Assembly (NCBI GenBank): GCA_964458265.1 | Contig: CAYWIF010000010.1 | Span: 25,900 to 89,899 of the forward strand | DNA from: JAGVSR01 sp964458265 | GTDB lineage: Bacteria > Pseudomonadota > Alphaproteobacteria > Rhizobiales > Hyphomicrobiaceae | Direction of reading: 5' to 3' | DNA length: 64,000 nt | Shown: positions 53,926 through 62,443 of the stretch, piece by piece | How positions within the stretch are numbered: position 1 is the stretch's first letter | How the letters are laid out: the number at the start of each line of letters is the position of its first letter | Made by a program: the position numbers and the translations under genes | Notes under the pieces: model-generated | What the model was told of the DNA's origin: nothing | The model's input: only the letters and a program-made list of their open reading frames with translations | Database searches by the model: none

Positions 53926-54032
53926 GTCACCGGTCCTGTTGAGAAGCGCCGACACGAAGAATTCTGTAACCTTGGCCGGATGGCTGGCGCCGGCGGCCAT
54001 CACGGCAACACAAGCTGAAAAAGGCAGTCACG

Positions 54033-55388
54033 ATGCAGATTATCGAGGCCAATGTCGATGGCCTGAAGCGGACGCTCAAGGTTGTTGTGGGTGCGGCGGA
54101 GATTGAGCAACGCCTGGCCTCGCGCCTCGATCAGGTGAAGGACAACGTCCAGCTCAAGGGCTTTCGCAAGGGCAAGGTGCCCGTGGCGCACATCAAGAAG
54201 GTCTACGGCCGCTCGCTGATGACCGAGGTGCTGCAGGATGCCATTCGCGAGACGAGCGAGACGGCGATCCGCGACCGCAAGGAGCGGCCCGCGCAGATGC
54301 CCAATATCTCGCTTTCGGAAGACCAGGACGAGATCAATCAGGTCATCGAAGGTAAGAAGGACCTCGCCTATCAGATGACTTTCGAAGTGGTGCCGGAGAT
54401 CGCGCTGGCTGACTTCGGCACGATCGAGCTGGAGCGCTTGTCGGCGGACGTGGACGACGAGACCTTGCAGAAATCGCTCGACGATCTTTTGAAGCGTGCG
54501 GGCAGCTTCGAGGTGGATGCGGAGCGCAAGGCCGAGACCGGCGATCGCGTGACCATCACTTACGCCGGCACGATCGACGGTGAAGCGTTCGAAGGCGGCT
54601 CGGGGGAGGGCCTGAGCCTCGTTCTGGGTAACGCGGGTTTCATTCCGGGCTTCGAGGACGGCATCGTCGGCATGGGCAAGGACGAGACAAGGGATGTCTC
54701 GTGCCGCTTTCCGGATGACTATTCAGTCGAAAAGCTGGCCGGCAAGGATGCCGTTTTCGACGTAACGGTGACCCAGGTCGAGAAGCCGGTGGAGGCAGTG
54801 CTCGATGACGAGATCGCGAAGGCCTTCGGTGCGGAGAACGCCGACAATTTGAAAGACCTCGTGCGCAAACAGATCCAGGGCGAATTCGACAAGGCGGCAC
54901 GCGTAAAGATGAAGCGCGAACTGCTCGACAAGCTGGAGGGGCTGCATACGTTCGAATTGCCCGCCTCGCTCGTCGATCGCGAATTCGAGGGAATCTGGCG
55001 GCAGGTTGAGGCCAGCCGGAAACAGGAAGGCGGCAACGCCGAGGATGCCGGCAAGTCCGAGGACGAACTTCGCGCGGAGTATCAGAAGATCGCTGAGCGG
55101 CGCGTGCGGCTCGGGCTCGTCGTCGGCGAGATCGGGTCGAAGAACCTCGTCGAGGTGACCCAAGACGAGATGCGGCTGGCTCTGATGGAGCAGGCGCGGC
55201 GCTATCCGGGACAAGAAAAGTTCGTCTACGAGTATTTCGAGAAGACGCCGGGCGCGCTGCAGGAACTGCGCGCTCCGATCTTTGAGGACAAGGTCGTCGA
55301 TCTGATCGTGGGCAAGGCAAAAATTACGGAAAAGAAGGTCTCGCGCGAAGAGCTTTACGAGCAGATCAAGGCCGCGACAGAAGCGTAA
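54033..55388 (+). CDS. tig: Trigger factor (ribosome-associated chaperone)
   Basis: A 451-residue trigger factor from ATG 54033. The ribosome-binding N-terminal domain includes the signature KGFRKGKVPVAHIKKVYG (canonical GFRxGKVP, residues about 44-51), the FKBP-type isomerase domain shows GDRVTITYAGTIDGEAFEGG, and the C-terminal chaperone arms end at LYEQIKAATEA. It binds nascent chains at the ribosome exit tunnel. It stands upstream of clpP and clpX, the usual tig-clpP-clpX-lon order. Confidence 0.97.
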   Translation: MQIIEANVDGLKRTLKVVVGAAEIEQRLASRLDQVKDNVQLKGFRKGKVPVAHIKKVYGRSLMTEVLQDAIRETSETAIRDRKERPAQMPNISLSEDQDEINQVIEGKKDLAYQMTFEVVPEIALADFGTIELERLSADVDDETLQKSLDDLLKRAGSFEVDAERKAETGDRVTITYAGTIDGEAFEGGSGEGLSLVLGNAGFIPGFEDGIVGMGKDETRDVSCRFPDDYSVEKLAGKDAVFDVTVTQVEKPVEAVLDDEIAKAFGAENADNLKDLVRKQIQGEFDKAARVKMKRELLDKLEGLHTFELPASLVDREFEGIWRQVEASRKQEGGNAEDAGKSEDELRAEYQKIAERRVRLGLVVGEIGSKNLVEVTQDEMRLALMEQARRYPGQEKFVYEYFEKTPGALQELRAPIFEDKVVDLIVGKAKITEKKVSREELYEQIKAATEA

Positions 55389-55517
55389 GGTCGAGGCTGG
55401 CTGCGGCGCGGTATGCCGGATCCGCTCGTGGGGGTCTTGCGGGTGGAGACGGGATGGCGGAAATGTGTGGCTGGCGTTCGCGATTCCCGGCGAAAGGGCC
55501 GGGGCCACGTCCGACAG

Positions 55518-55545
55518 CTTTTTTATCCGTCAGCACGACCCATAT
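55518..55545 (+). promoter_or_regulatory. Candidate heat-shock (RpoH) promoter of clpP
   Basis: CCCATAT at 55539-55545, a good RpoH-type -10, lies 14 bp after CTTTTTT (55518-55524), a weak -35. It ends about 95 bp before the clpP start. ClpP genes are classic RpoH targets; the -35 is poor, so this is a suggestion only. Confidence 0.3.
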
Positions 55546-55639
55546 GTAAGATGCCGCGCGGAAACATGCCGACGGCTGTGAGTTTCGAATCCGCCTGCGC
55601 TGCCAAAACGATAGCCGATTGAATGAGGAGCATGACCCG

Positions 55640-56287
55640 ATGCGCGATCCCGTCGCTACCCTGACCAACACCTTCTGGCCGATGGTCGTGGAGCAGACCG
55701 CGCGGGGCGAGCGCGGCTACGATCTTCCGTCGCGATTGCTGAAAGAGCGTATCATCTTCGTCACGGGGCCGGTCGAAGATCACATGGCATCCTCGATCTG
55801 CATGCAGCTCCTGTTCCTGGAGTCGGAGAACCCGAAAAAGGAAATCTCCATGTACATCAACTCGCCAGGCGGGGTGGTGACGTCGGGGATGGCGATCTAC
55901 GACACGATGCAATTCATCAAGCCGCCGGTGGCGACGCTGTGCATCGGGCAGGCGGCCTCAATGGGCTCCCTCCTGTTGTGCGCCGGGGCCAAGGACATGC
56001 GGTTCGCGCTGCCCAATGCGCGGATCATGGTGCACCAGCCTTCGGGTGGGTTTTCCGGGCAGGCGTCGGATATCGAGCGGCATGCTGAAGATATCATCAA
56101 GATGAAGCGGCGGCTTAACGAGACGTATGTGAAGCATACCGGCCAGCCCTATGAGATGATTGAAAGAACGCTTGATCGCGACTACTTCATGACCGCCGAT
56201 CAGGCCAAGGATTTCGGCATTGTGGACAAGGTCTTGAACAGCCGCGACGACGTTGACGGCAAAATAGCCGAGGCTAAATCCAGTTAA
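55640..56287 (+). CDS. clpP: ATP-dependent Clp protease proteolytic subunit
   Basis: A 215-residue ClpP from ATG 55640 (GAGGAG nine bases upstream; TTG 55619 also in frame). The catalytic triad is complete: Ser in GQAASMGSLL (about residue 110), His in MVHQPSGGF (about 135) and Asp in the RTLDRDYFM region (about 184). It forms the proteolytic double ring that works with ClpX, encoded downstream, to degrade unfolded and regulatory proteins; in alphaproteobacteria this includes cell-cycle control. Confidence 0.97.
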   Translation: MRDPVATLTNTFWPMVVEQTARGERGYDLPSRLLKERIIFVTGPVEDHMASSICMQLLFLESENPKKEISMYINSPGGVVTSGMAIYDTMQFIKPPVATLCIGQAASMGSLLLCAGAKDMRFALPNARIMVHQPSGGFSGQASDIERHAEDIIKMKRRLNETYVKHTGQPYEMIERTLDRDYFMTADQAKDFGIVDKVLNSRDDVDGKIAEAKSS

Positions 56288-56678
56288 TCTGGAACGGAGC
56301 GCCCGGGCCGCCCGTTTTTCCGGCAGGTTGCCCTTTGCGGCCGCCATTGGGGCCGTCCGGCCGAAAGCTTTAACGAAAAGGCGAAATCAGGGCCCGAAAC
56401 GGCCACCGATCGGTGGCACGATATGTCACCGGCTCCTGCATGCGACTTAAGGTAACCTGCGGGCTCCGGTGGACGGGAGGCGGCGTGGTACTAGGGTTTA
56501 TCGAGACTGGGACGGTCCCGGCCACCGATTAATCCATTCTTGATCTGCCGAGCGTTAGCGTGCTGTGATCGGCCTGGAGATTCCAGGGAGCAGTCCGCCG
56601 ACCTCGGTTTCCTTCGACGCCGCCGGGGCAAGGGTTCCGGCCGGCCTTCAGTCCCGGCAAACGGGTGCGAGAGACGAG
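56288..56678. promoter_or_regulatory. Intergenic region between clpP and clpX
   Basis: 391 bp without a convincing gene. It contains GGGAC-G-GTCCC near 56510-56520, a short perfect palindrome. A frame for clpX is open from 56565, but only the part from 56679 resembles ClpX. No clear terminator or RpoH promoter was recognised. Confidence 0.4.
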
Positions 56679-57929
56679 ATGGCTCAAGAGAAGAACACTC
56701 TCTACTGCTCCTTCTGCGGCAAGAGCCAGCATGAGGTTCGAAAGCTCATCGCGGGGCCAACCGTGTTCATCTGCGATGAATGCGTCGAACTTTGCATGGA
56801 TATCATCCGCGAGGAGAACAAGAACACCCTCGTCAAGTCGCGTGACGGCGTGCCGACGCCGCAAGAAATTTGCACGGTTCTCGATAGCTATGTGATCGGG
56901 CAGTTTCACGCCAAGCGCGTGCTGTCGGTCGCGGTCCACAACCATTACAAGCGACTGAGCCACGCCTCGAAGAACAATGATGTCGAACTGGCGAAGTCGA
57001 ACATTCTGCTCGTCGGTCCGACGGGTTGCGGCAAGACGTTGCTTGCCCAGACGCTGGCGCGGATTCTCGATGTGCCGTTCACGATGGCGGATGCGACGAC
57101 GCTCACCGAGGCTGGCTACGTCGGCGAGGACGTGGAGAACATCATCCTCAAGCTGCTGCAGAACGCCGATTACAATGTAGAGCGGGCGCAGCGCGGGATC
57201 GTCTATATCGACGAAATCGACAAGATTTCGCGGAAGTCCGACAATCCGTCGATTACGCGCGATGTTTCGGGCGAAGGTGTGCAGCAGGCCCTCCTGAAGA
57301 TCATGGAAGGCACGGTTGCGTCCGTGCCGCCGCAAGGTGGCCGCAAACATCCGCAGCAAGAGTTTCTGCAGGTCGACACGTCGAACATTCTTTTCATCTG
57401 CGGCGGTGCGTTCGCGGGTCTTGAGAAGATCATTTCGGGACGCGGCCGCGGTACGTCGATCGGGTTCGGAGCGAAGGTTTCGGGACCCGACGAGCGGCGC
57501 ACGGGCGAAGTGCTGCGGCAGGTCGAGCCGGAAGATTTGCTGAAATTCGGGCTGATCCCCGAATTCATCGGCCGGCTTCCCGTGATCGCAACGCTCGAAG
57601 ACCTCGATGAGACGGCGCTGGTTCAGATTCTGACCGAGCCGAAGAATGCGCTTGTGAAGCAGTATCAGCGTCTCTTCGAAATGGAGGACGTGAAGCTCAC
57701 CATCACGCTGGATGCGCTGAAGGCGATCTCCCGGCGCGCGATCGAGCGCAAGACCGGCGCGCGCGGCCTGCGTTCGATCATGGAAGCGATCCTGTTGGAC
57801 ACCATGTTCGATCTGCCGGCCATGAAGGGCGTGGAAGAGATCGTCATCAGCCCGGAAGTGGTGGAAGGCGGCGCGCGTCCGTTGCGCATCTACACGGAGC
57901 GTGCCGAGGAAAAAGGCACGGCTTCGTAA
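56679..57929 (+). CDS. clpX: ATP-dependent Clp protease ATP-binding subunit ClpX
   Basis: A 416-residue ClpX from ATG 56679. The N-terminal C4 zinc finger (LYCSFCGKSQ ... FICDECVELC), Walker A GPTGCGKTLLAQTLA, Walker B IVYIDEIDK, pore loop GYVGEDVENI, and the sensor 2/arginine regions (RKTGARGLRSIMEA) are all intact. It unfolds tagged proteins and feeds them to ClpP. It follows clpP by about 390 bp and precedes lon. Confidence 0.98.
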   Translation: MAQEKNTLYCSFCGKSQHEVRKLIAGPTVFICDECVELCMDIIREENKNTLVKSRDGVPTPQEICTVLDSYVIGQFHAKRVLSVAVHNHYKRLSHASKNNDVELAKSNILLVGPTGCGKTLLAQTLARILDVPFTMADATTLTEAGYVGEDVENIILKLLQNADYNVERAQRGIVYIDEIDKISRKSDNPSITRDVSGEGVQQALLKIMEGTVASVPPQGGRKHPQQEFLQVDTSNILFICGGAFAGLEKIISGRGRGTSIGFGAKVSGPDERRTGEVLRQVEPEDLLKFGLIPEFIGRLPVIATLEDLDETALVQILTEPKNALVKQYQRLFEMEDVKLTITLDALKAISRRAIERKTGARGLRSIMEAILLDTMFDLPAMKGVEEIVISPEVVEGGARPLRIYTERAEEKGTAS

Positions 57930-58255
57930 GGGTTTGCGGACGCTGACTGGCGGCGCATGAGCCGCGCGGCACGGCGGCTGCGGTCGACACGGCGGTGCAT
58001 AAGCGGACTGGGACCAGATACGCGTCTTGATCCTGGCGCCGCGATCACCAAATGTTCACTCCGGGTTTGCGCCCGACTCGTTCGTTGCCGCTTCCATTGA
58101 GCGCTGGCGAAGAGTGGCGCGCAGCAGCCAGTTCTGGACCGGGTCGTGGGCCGTTCGCCTCATTGGGAACAAGCCCACGGACTAGTAGGCTTCCAGAGCG
58201 CAGCTATGTGGGGGAGCGGGGCGAACGCCCTGTTTCCTCAAGCAAAGGTCAAGTC
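57930..58255. promoter_or_regulatory. Intergenic region between clpX and lon
   Basis: 326 bp without a convincing gene. It contains CTTG (58026-58029), 18 bases, then CCAAAT (58048-58053), loosely like the alphaproteobacterial RpoH pattern and suitably placed about 200 bp before lon. The match is weak. Confidence 0.3.
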
Positions 58256-60679
58256 ATGAGCGAAGAGAAGACGGGGCGCGAGATGGCAAGCGGGAAGGGG
58301 ATTTATCCGGTCCTTCCGCTGCGCGACATCGTGGTGTTTCCGTACATGATCGTGCCGTTGTTCGTGGGTCGCGAAAAGTCGATCAACGCGCTCGGCGAGG
58401 TGATGAATGCCGATAAGCACATCCTGCTGGCCGCGCAGAAGAATGCCGGTGACGATGATCCGGCGACGGATGCGATCTACGAGACGGGCACGCTTGCCTC
58501 GGTGCTGCAGCTCCTGAAGCTGCCGGACGGAACCGTGAAGGTTCTTGTCGAAGGCGTCGCGCGCGCCAAGATCGTCCGTTATACGGACAACCCGGATTTC
58601 TTCGAAGCGGAAGTCGAAAAGATTCCGGAAGTCGAAGGTGCGAAGGACGAGATCGAGGCGCTGTCGCGCTCGGCCGTGTCGCAGTTCGAAAGCTACGTGA
58701 AGCTCAACAAGAAGATCTCGCCGGAGGTTCTGGGCACCGTCGCGCAGATCGAGGACTACTCCAAGCTGGCCGATACGATCGCCTCGCATCTGGCGATCAA
58801 GATTGCCGACAAGCAGGACATCCTCGAGACGACGACGATCTCGGAGCGCCTGGAAAAAGTCTACACGCTCATGGAGAGCGAAATCTCCGTTCTCCAGGTG
58901 GAAAAGCGCATCCGTTCGCGCGTGAAGCGCCAGATGGAGAAGACGCAGCGCGAGTACTATCTGAATGAACAGATGAAGGCCATTCAGAAGGAACTTGGCG
59001 ACAATGACGAGCGCGACGATATCTCCGAGTTCGAGGAGAAGATCGAGAACACCAAGCTGTCGAAGGAAGCCAAGGACAAGGCGCTGGCGGAGCTGAAGAA
59101 GCTCAAGCAGATGAGCCCGATGTCGGCGGAAGCGACGGTTGTGCGCAACTACCTCGACTGGTTGCTCTCGATCCCGTGGGGGGTCAAGGGCAAGGTCAAG
59201 AAGGACATCGAAGAGGCCCAGCAGGTTCTCGATGCGGAGCACTATGGCCTGGAGAAGGTCAAAGAGCGCATTCTTGAATATCTTGCTGTGCAGGCTCGGA
59301 CCAACAAGCTGAAGGGTCCCATCCTCTGCCTCGTCGGACCTCCCGGCGTGGGCAAGACGTCGCTGGGCAAATCGATCGCGAACGCGACGGGGCGCGAGTT
59401 CGTGCGCATGTCGCTTGGCGGCGTGCGCGACGAAGCGGAAATCCGCGGGCATCGGCGGACCTACATCGGCTCGATGCCCGGCAAGGTCATCCAGTCGATG
59501 AAGAAGGCGAAGCGGACCAACCCGCTGTTCCTTCTCGACGAGATCGACAAGATGGGACAGGACTTCCGCGGCGATCCCGCGGCGGCGCTGCTCGAGGTGC
59601 TCGATCCGGAACAGAACTCGACGTTCAACGATCATTACCTCGAGGTCGACTACGACCTTTCGAGCGTGATGTTCGTGACAACGGCGAACACGCTCAACAT
59701 TCCGCCGGCGCTGCTGGATCGTATGGAGATCATTCGTCTTGCCGGTTACACGGAGGACGAGAAGGTCGAAATCGCCAAGCGCCATTTGCTGGCCGAACAG
59801 GCGAGCGCGCATGGGCTTGAACCCAGCGAGTGGACCGTCGACGACGCAGCGATCATGGAAGTGATCCGGCGCTACACGCGCGAGGCGGGCGTACGCTCGC
59901 TGGAGCGCGAGATGGCGAAACTCGCACGCAAGGCGGTCAAGGAGATCCTGACGAGCGAGAAAAAGACCGTCCACGTCACGGCCGCCAACGTGAAAGACTA
60001 CCTCGGCGTGCCGAAGTACCGGTATGGCGAAGCCGAACTGGAGGATCAGATCGGCATCGTCACGGGGCTTGCCTGGACTGAAGTCGGCGGCGAGTTGCTG
60101 ACGATCGAAGGCGTCATGATGCCCGGCAAGGGCAAGATGACGGTGACGGGCAATCTGCGCGATGTGATGAAGGAATCGATTTCAGCAGCGAATGCCTACG
60201 TGCGTTCGCGGTCGGTCGAATTCGGAATCCGGCCGTCGCTCTTCGAGAAGAAAGACATCCATGTGCATGTGCCGGAAGGTGCAACACCCAAGGACGGTCC
60301 TTCTGCGGGCGTTGCGATGGCAACCGCGATCATCTCGGTACTCACCGGAATTCCTGTCCGCAAGGACGTGGCGATGACGGGCGAGATGACGCTGCGCGGG
60401 CGCGTGCTGCCGATCGGCGGATTGAAAGAGAAGCTGCTGGCCGCTCTGCGCGGCGGCATCAAGACCGTTTGCATCCCGGAGGAGAATGTCAAGGATCTCG
60501 CGGACATTCCTGAAGAGGTGAAGACGAAGCTTGAGATCGTGCCGGTTGCGCGCATGGAGGACGCCTTGAAGGCCGCCCTCGTGCGATTGCCGGAGGCGAT
60601 CAGCTGGGACGACGTTGCCGCGGAAGCCGCAGAAGTTGACGGCAGCGACAAGGACGGTTCGCGGCTGACAGCGCACTGA
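58256..60679 (+). CDS. lon: ATP-dependent Lon protease
   Basis: An 807-residue Lon from ATG 58256; the frame is open from 58052 but the extra part is not Lon-like. Substrate-binding N-terminal domain (YPVLPLRDIVVFPYMIVPLFVGREKSI), AAA+ domain with Walker A GPPGVGKTS and Walker B LFLLDEIDKMG, and the protease domain with the catalytic Ser in DGPSAGVAMATA and Lys in GLKEKLLAAL. It removes misfolded and regulatory proteins (CcrM is a Lon substrate in Caulobacter). A strong terminator follows at 60701-60738. Confidence 0.98.
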   Translation: MSEEKTGREMASGKGIYPVLPLRDIVVFPYMIVPLFVGREKSINALGEVMNADKHILLAAQKNAGDDDPATDAIYETGTLASVLQLLKLPDGTVKVLVEGVARAKIVRYTDNPDFFEAEVEKIPEVEGAKDEIEALSRSAVSQFESYVKLNKKISPEVLGTVAQIEDYSKLADTIASHLAIKIADKQDILETTTISERLEKVYTLMESEISVLQVEKRIRSRVKRQMEKTQREYYLNEQMKAIQKELGDNDERDDISEFEEKIENTKLSKEAKDKALAELKKLKQMSPMSAEATVVRNYLDWLLSIPWGVKGKVKKDIEEAQQVLDAEHYGLEKVKERILEYLAVQARTNKLKGPILCLVGPPGVGKTSLGKSIANATGREFVRMSLGGVRDEAEIRGHRRTYIGSMPGKVIQSMKKAKRTNPLFLLDEIDKMGQDFRGDPAAALLEVLDPEQNSTFNDHYLEVDYDLSSVMFVTTANTLNIPPALLDRMEIIRLAGYTEDEKVEIAKRHLLAEQASAHGLEPSEWTVDDAAIMEVIRRYTREAGVRSLEREMAKLARKAVKEILTSEKKTVHVTAANVKDYLGVPKYRYGEAELEDQIGIVTGLAWTEVGGELLTIEGVMMPGKGKMTVTGNLRDVMKESISAANAYVRSRSVEFGIRPSLFEKKDIHVHVPEGATPKDGPSAGVAMATAIISVLTGIPVRKDVAMTGEMTLRGRVLPIGGLKEKLLAALRGGIKTVCIPEENVKDLADIPEEVKTKLEIVPVARMEDALKAALVRLPEAISWDDVAAEAAEVDGSDKDGSRLTAH

Positions 60680-60700
60680 CCTGCGTTAACGGTGAATTGG

Positions 60701-60738
60701 AGCCCCCGCGTCCGCATGGTCGCGGGGGCTTTCTTTTC
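60701..60738 (+). terminator. Rho-independent terminator of lon
   Basis: AGCCCCCGCG (60701-60710), a 10-base loop, CGCGGGGGCT (60721-60730), then TTCTTTTC. It begins 21 bp after the lon stop codon. Confidence 0.93.
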
Positions 60739-60952
60739 AATGCGTTCGTATGTTTTGCGAGGAGCGCGTCAGTCCAATCAGGGTTATTCTAGGGCGCAAA
60801 TCAGCGGTTTTTCTGCTTGACGGTCCTAGGGTTTGGGCGCTTTGTGCCACCCGCAAAACAGCGGCGTGGTCCGATGATCGCACCGCCTTGCTGCATTCGC
60901 GGCAGACCATTTCAAGCAACCTTCGATCCACCCACTCCGAGGACACTTACCC

Positions 60953-61225
60953 ATGAGCAAAAAAGATTTGATTGATGCTGTATCGCGCGATTGCGAATTG
61001 ACCAAGGACAAGGCCACCGCCGTGGTGGATGCCGTTCTCGATCACATTAAGGCGAGTTTGAAGGGCGGTTCGGAAGTGCGATTGCCTGACTTCGGCACAT
61101 TCAAGGTTGCCAAGCGCAAGGAGCGCGAAGGGCGCAATCCGTCGACAGGGGCGACCATCAAGATTCCGGCGTCGACAGTGGCGAAGTTCACGCCCGCGAA
61201 GGGCTTGAAGGATGCGCTGAATTAA
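60953..61225 (+). CDS. hup: DNA-binding protein HU
   Basis: A 90-residue HU protein: MSKKDLIDAVSRDCELTKDKAT helices, the beta-arm region with LPDFGTFKVAKRKEREGRNPSTGATIKIPASTVAKFTPAKGLKDALN. The GRNPxTG motif at the tip of the DNA-binding arm is present. HU shapes the nucleoid and protects bent or nicked DNA. Downstream position after lon is common in proteobacteria. Its 3' flank starts a run of structured repeats 5 bp after the stop. Confidence 0.97.
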   Translation: MSKKDLIDAVSRDCELTKDKATAVVDAVLDHIKASLKGGSEVRLPDFGTFKVAKRKEREGRNPSTGATIKIPASTVAKFTPAKGLKDALN

Positions 61226-61229
61226 TTCG

Positions 61230-61326
61230 CTCACGCCGGCTGTTCCGAGCGCGATGCGCTCGGGCCGGCTTCGCGGGGGCGGCGCTTGCGCCGGGCGGCC
61301 TTGCCGCCTGGGCCCCTGCGGGCCGT
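61230..61326 (+). repeat. Structured intergenic repeat, copy A
   Basis: CTCAC, outer arm GCCGGC (61235-61240), TGTT, inner stem CCGAGCGC (61245-61252), loop GAT, GCGCTCGG (61256-61263), outer arm GCCGGC (61264-61269). Then hairpins GGCGC TT GCGCC (61281-61292), GGCGGC CTT GCCGCC (61294-61308) and a GGGCCCC/GGGCC element. It begins just after the hup stop codon, where it could serve as a 3' structure. Confidence 0.75.
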
Positions 61327-61336
61327 TTGTATTTCA

Positions 61337-61430
61337 CTCACGCGCGCTGTTCTGATCGCTGATGCGATCAGGCGCGCTCCGTGGGGGCGGCGCTTGCGCC
61401 GGACGGCCTTGCCGCCATAGCCCGTCGGGC
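61337..61430 (+). repeat. Structured intergenic repeat, copy B
   Basis: CTCAC, outer arm GCGCGC, TGTT, inner stem CTGATCGC, loop TGAT, GCGATCAG, outer arm GCGCGC, then GGCGC TT GCGCC, GGACGGC CTT GCCGCC and CCCGTCGGGC. It lies tandem to copy A, 11 bp apart, and ends 22 bp before tRNA-Val. Both the outer and inner stems differ from copy A with pairing preserved. Confidence 0.75.
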
Positions 61431-61452
61431 TTATTACGACACCGGTTCGTCC

Positions 61453-61527
<75 letters not shown>

Positions 61528-61534
61528 TTTTTTC

Positions 61535-61660
61535 TCTCACGGCATCTGATCCTCGCTTCGCTCGGGATGCCTCCGAGGGGCGCGGCTTTGTGCCGGCCCA
61601 CACTCGGCAGGCCAATGTGGGCTAGCGGCGGGTCGCCTTGCTCCCCGGCGCATTGCGCCG
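61535..61660 (+). repeat. Structured repeat, subfamily copy C
   Basis: Starts CTCACGGCATCTGAT, with outer arms GGCAT/ATGCC around a CGC TTC GCTCGGG hairpin. The part from 61561 (CTCGGGATGCCTCCGAGGGG onward, including CCCACAC...GTGTGGG-type arms around CTCGGCAGG) is repeated 139 bp later in copy D. It lies directly after tRNA-Val. Confidence 0.7.
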
Positions 61661-61670
61661 ATATTCTGGA

Positions 61671-61800
61671 CACACGCCAACTGACCCGAACGCGGTGCGC
61701 TCGGGATGCCTCCGAGGGGCGCGGCTTTGTGCTGGCCCACACTCGGCAGGCCGGTGTGGGCTAGCCGCGGGCCGCCTTGCTCCCGGACCCTTCGGGCCGA
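61671..61800 (+). repeat. Structured repeat, subfamily copy D
   Basis: CCCGAACGC GGT GCGCTCGGG hairpin (one mismatch), then the same roughly 90 bases as in copy C with only a few changes (61700-61791 against 61561-61652). The arm GGCCCACA/TGTGGGC pairs across CTCGGCAGGCC. The 368 bp from 61528 to 61895 contain only these two copies and no gene. Confidence 0.7.
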
Positions 61801-61895
61801 AGTTGCTCTATGGAACTCACTTGATCACGAAGTCGCCACTTGGCGGCGGGGGCGCTTCGGGGTAGGTGCGGGAAAACGCATAATCGGAGAAGCTC

Positions 61896-62402
61896 ATGTC
61901 CGTTTCGATGTATCAAATTGCGGTCCCATCGTTTCAGAAGCATTTGCATGCGCTCGACGGGATCATCGACAAGGCGGCGGCGTACGCGCTAGCGCGGAAG
62001 ATTGCGCCCGAGACGTTACTGTCGGCGCGGCTTTATCCGGACATGTTCAACTTCACGCGGCAAGTGCAGGAGTGCTGCAAGTTCGCGGCTCTGTCGATGC
62101 AGCGGCTTGCGAACATCGACGTTCCGGCCGAGGCGGATGGAGAGAAGACGTTCGAGGAGTTAAAAGCGCGCATCGCGCGGACACTCGACTTGCTCGCGCG
62201 CGTGAAGCCCGAGCAGATGGATGGGTCGGATGACCGATCGATCGCAATTAAAGTAGGGCCGAACGAGATGACGTTTGCGGGCCGCGATTACCTTCTGCAC
62301 TTCGCCCTGCCGAACTTCTATTTCCATGCCGCGACGGCCTACGGCATTCTGCGCCACAACGGCCTTGAGATCGGCAAACGGGATTTCATGCGTCGAACGT
62401 GA
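61896..62402 (+). CDS. DUF1993 family protein
   Basis: A 168-residue protein with the DUF1993 pattern: MYQIAVPSFQKHLHALDGIIDKAAAYA, LYPDMFNFTRQVQECCKFAALSMQRLA and the C-terminal LLHFALPNFYFHAATAYGILRHNGLEIGKRDF. Several conserved His residues suggest a DinB-like four-helix metal-binding fold, but a reaction is not established. No signal peptide, so it is cytoplasmic. It converges with the acyltransferase gene, 41 bp away. Confidence 0.9.
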   Translation: MSVSMYQIAVPSFQKHLHALDGIIDKAAAYALARKIAPETLLSARLYPDMFNFTRQVQECCKFAALSMQRLANIDVPAEADGEKTFEELKARIARTLDLLARVKPEQMDGSDDRSIAIKVGPNEMTFAGRDYLLHFALPNFYFHAATAYGILRHNGLEIGKRDFMRRT

Positions 62403-62443
62403 CGCCGGGGCGTCCGCGATGTCGAACGGCGAATAAGCACACT

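Noticed and set aside
58238..59974. 578-codon open frame on the - strand
   Set aside because: Antisense to lon; composition (Leu/Arg/His-rich) is that of a shadow frame.
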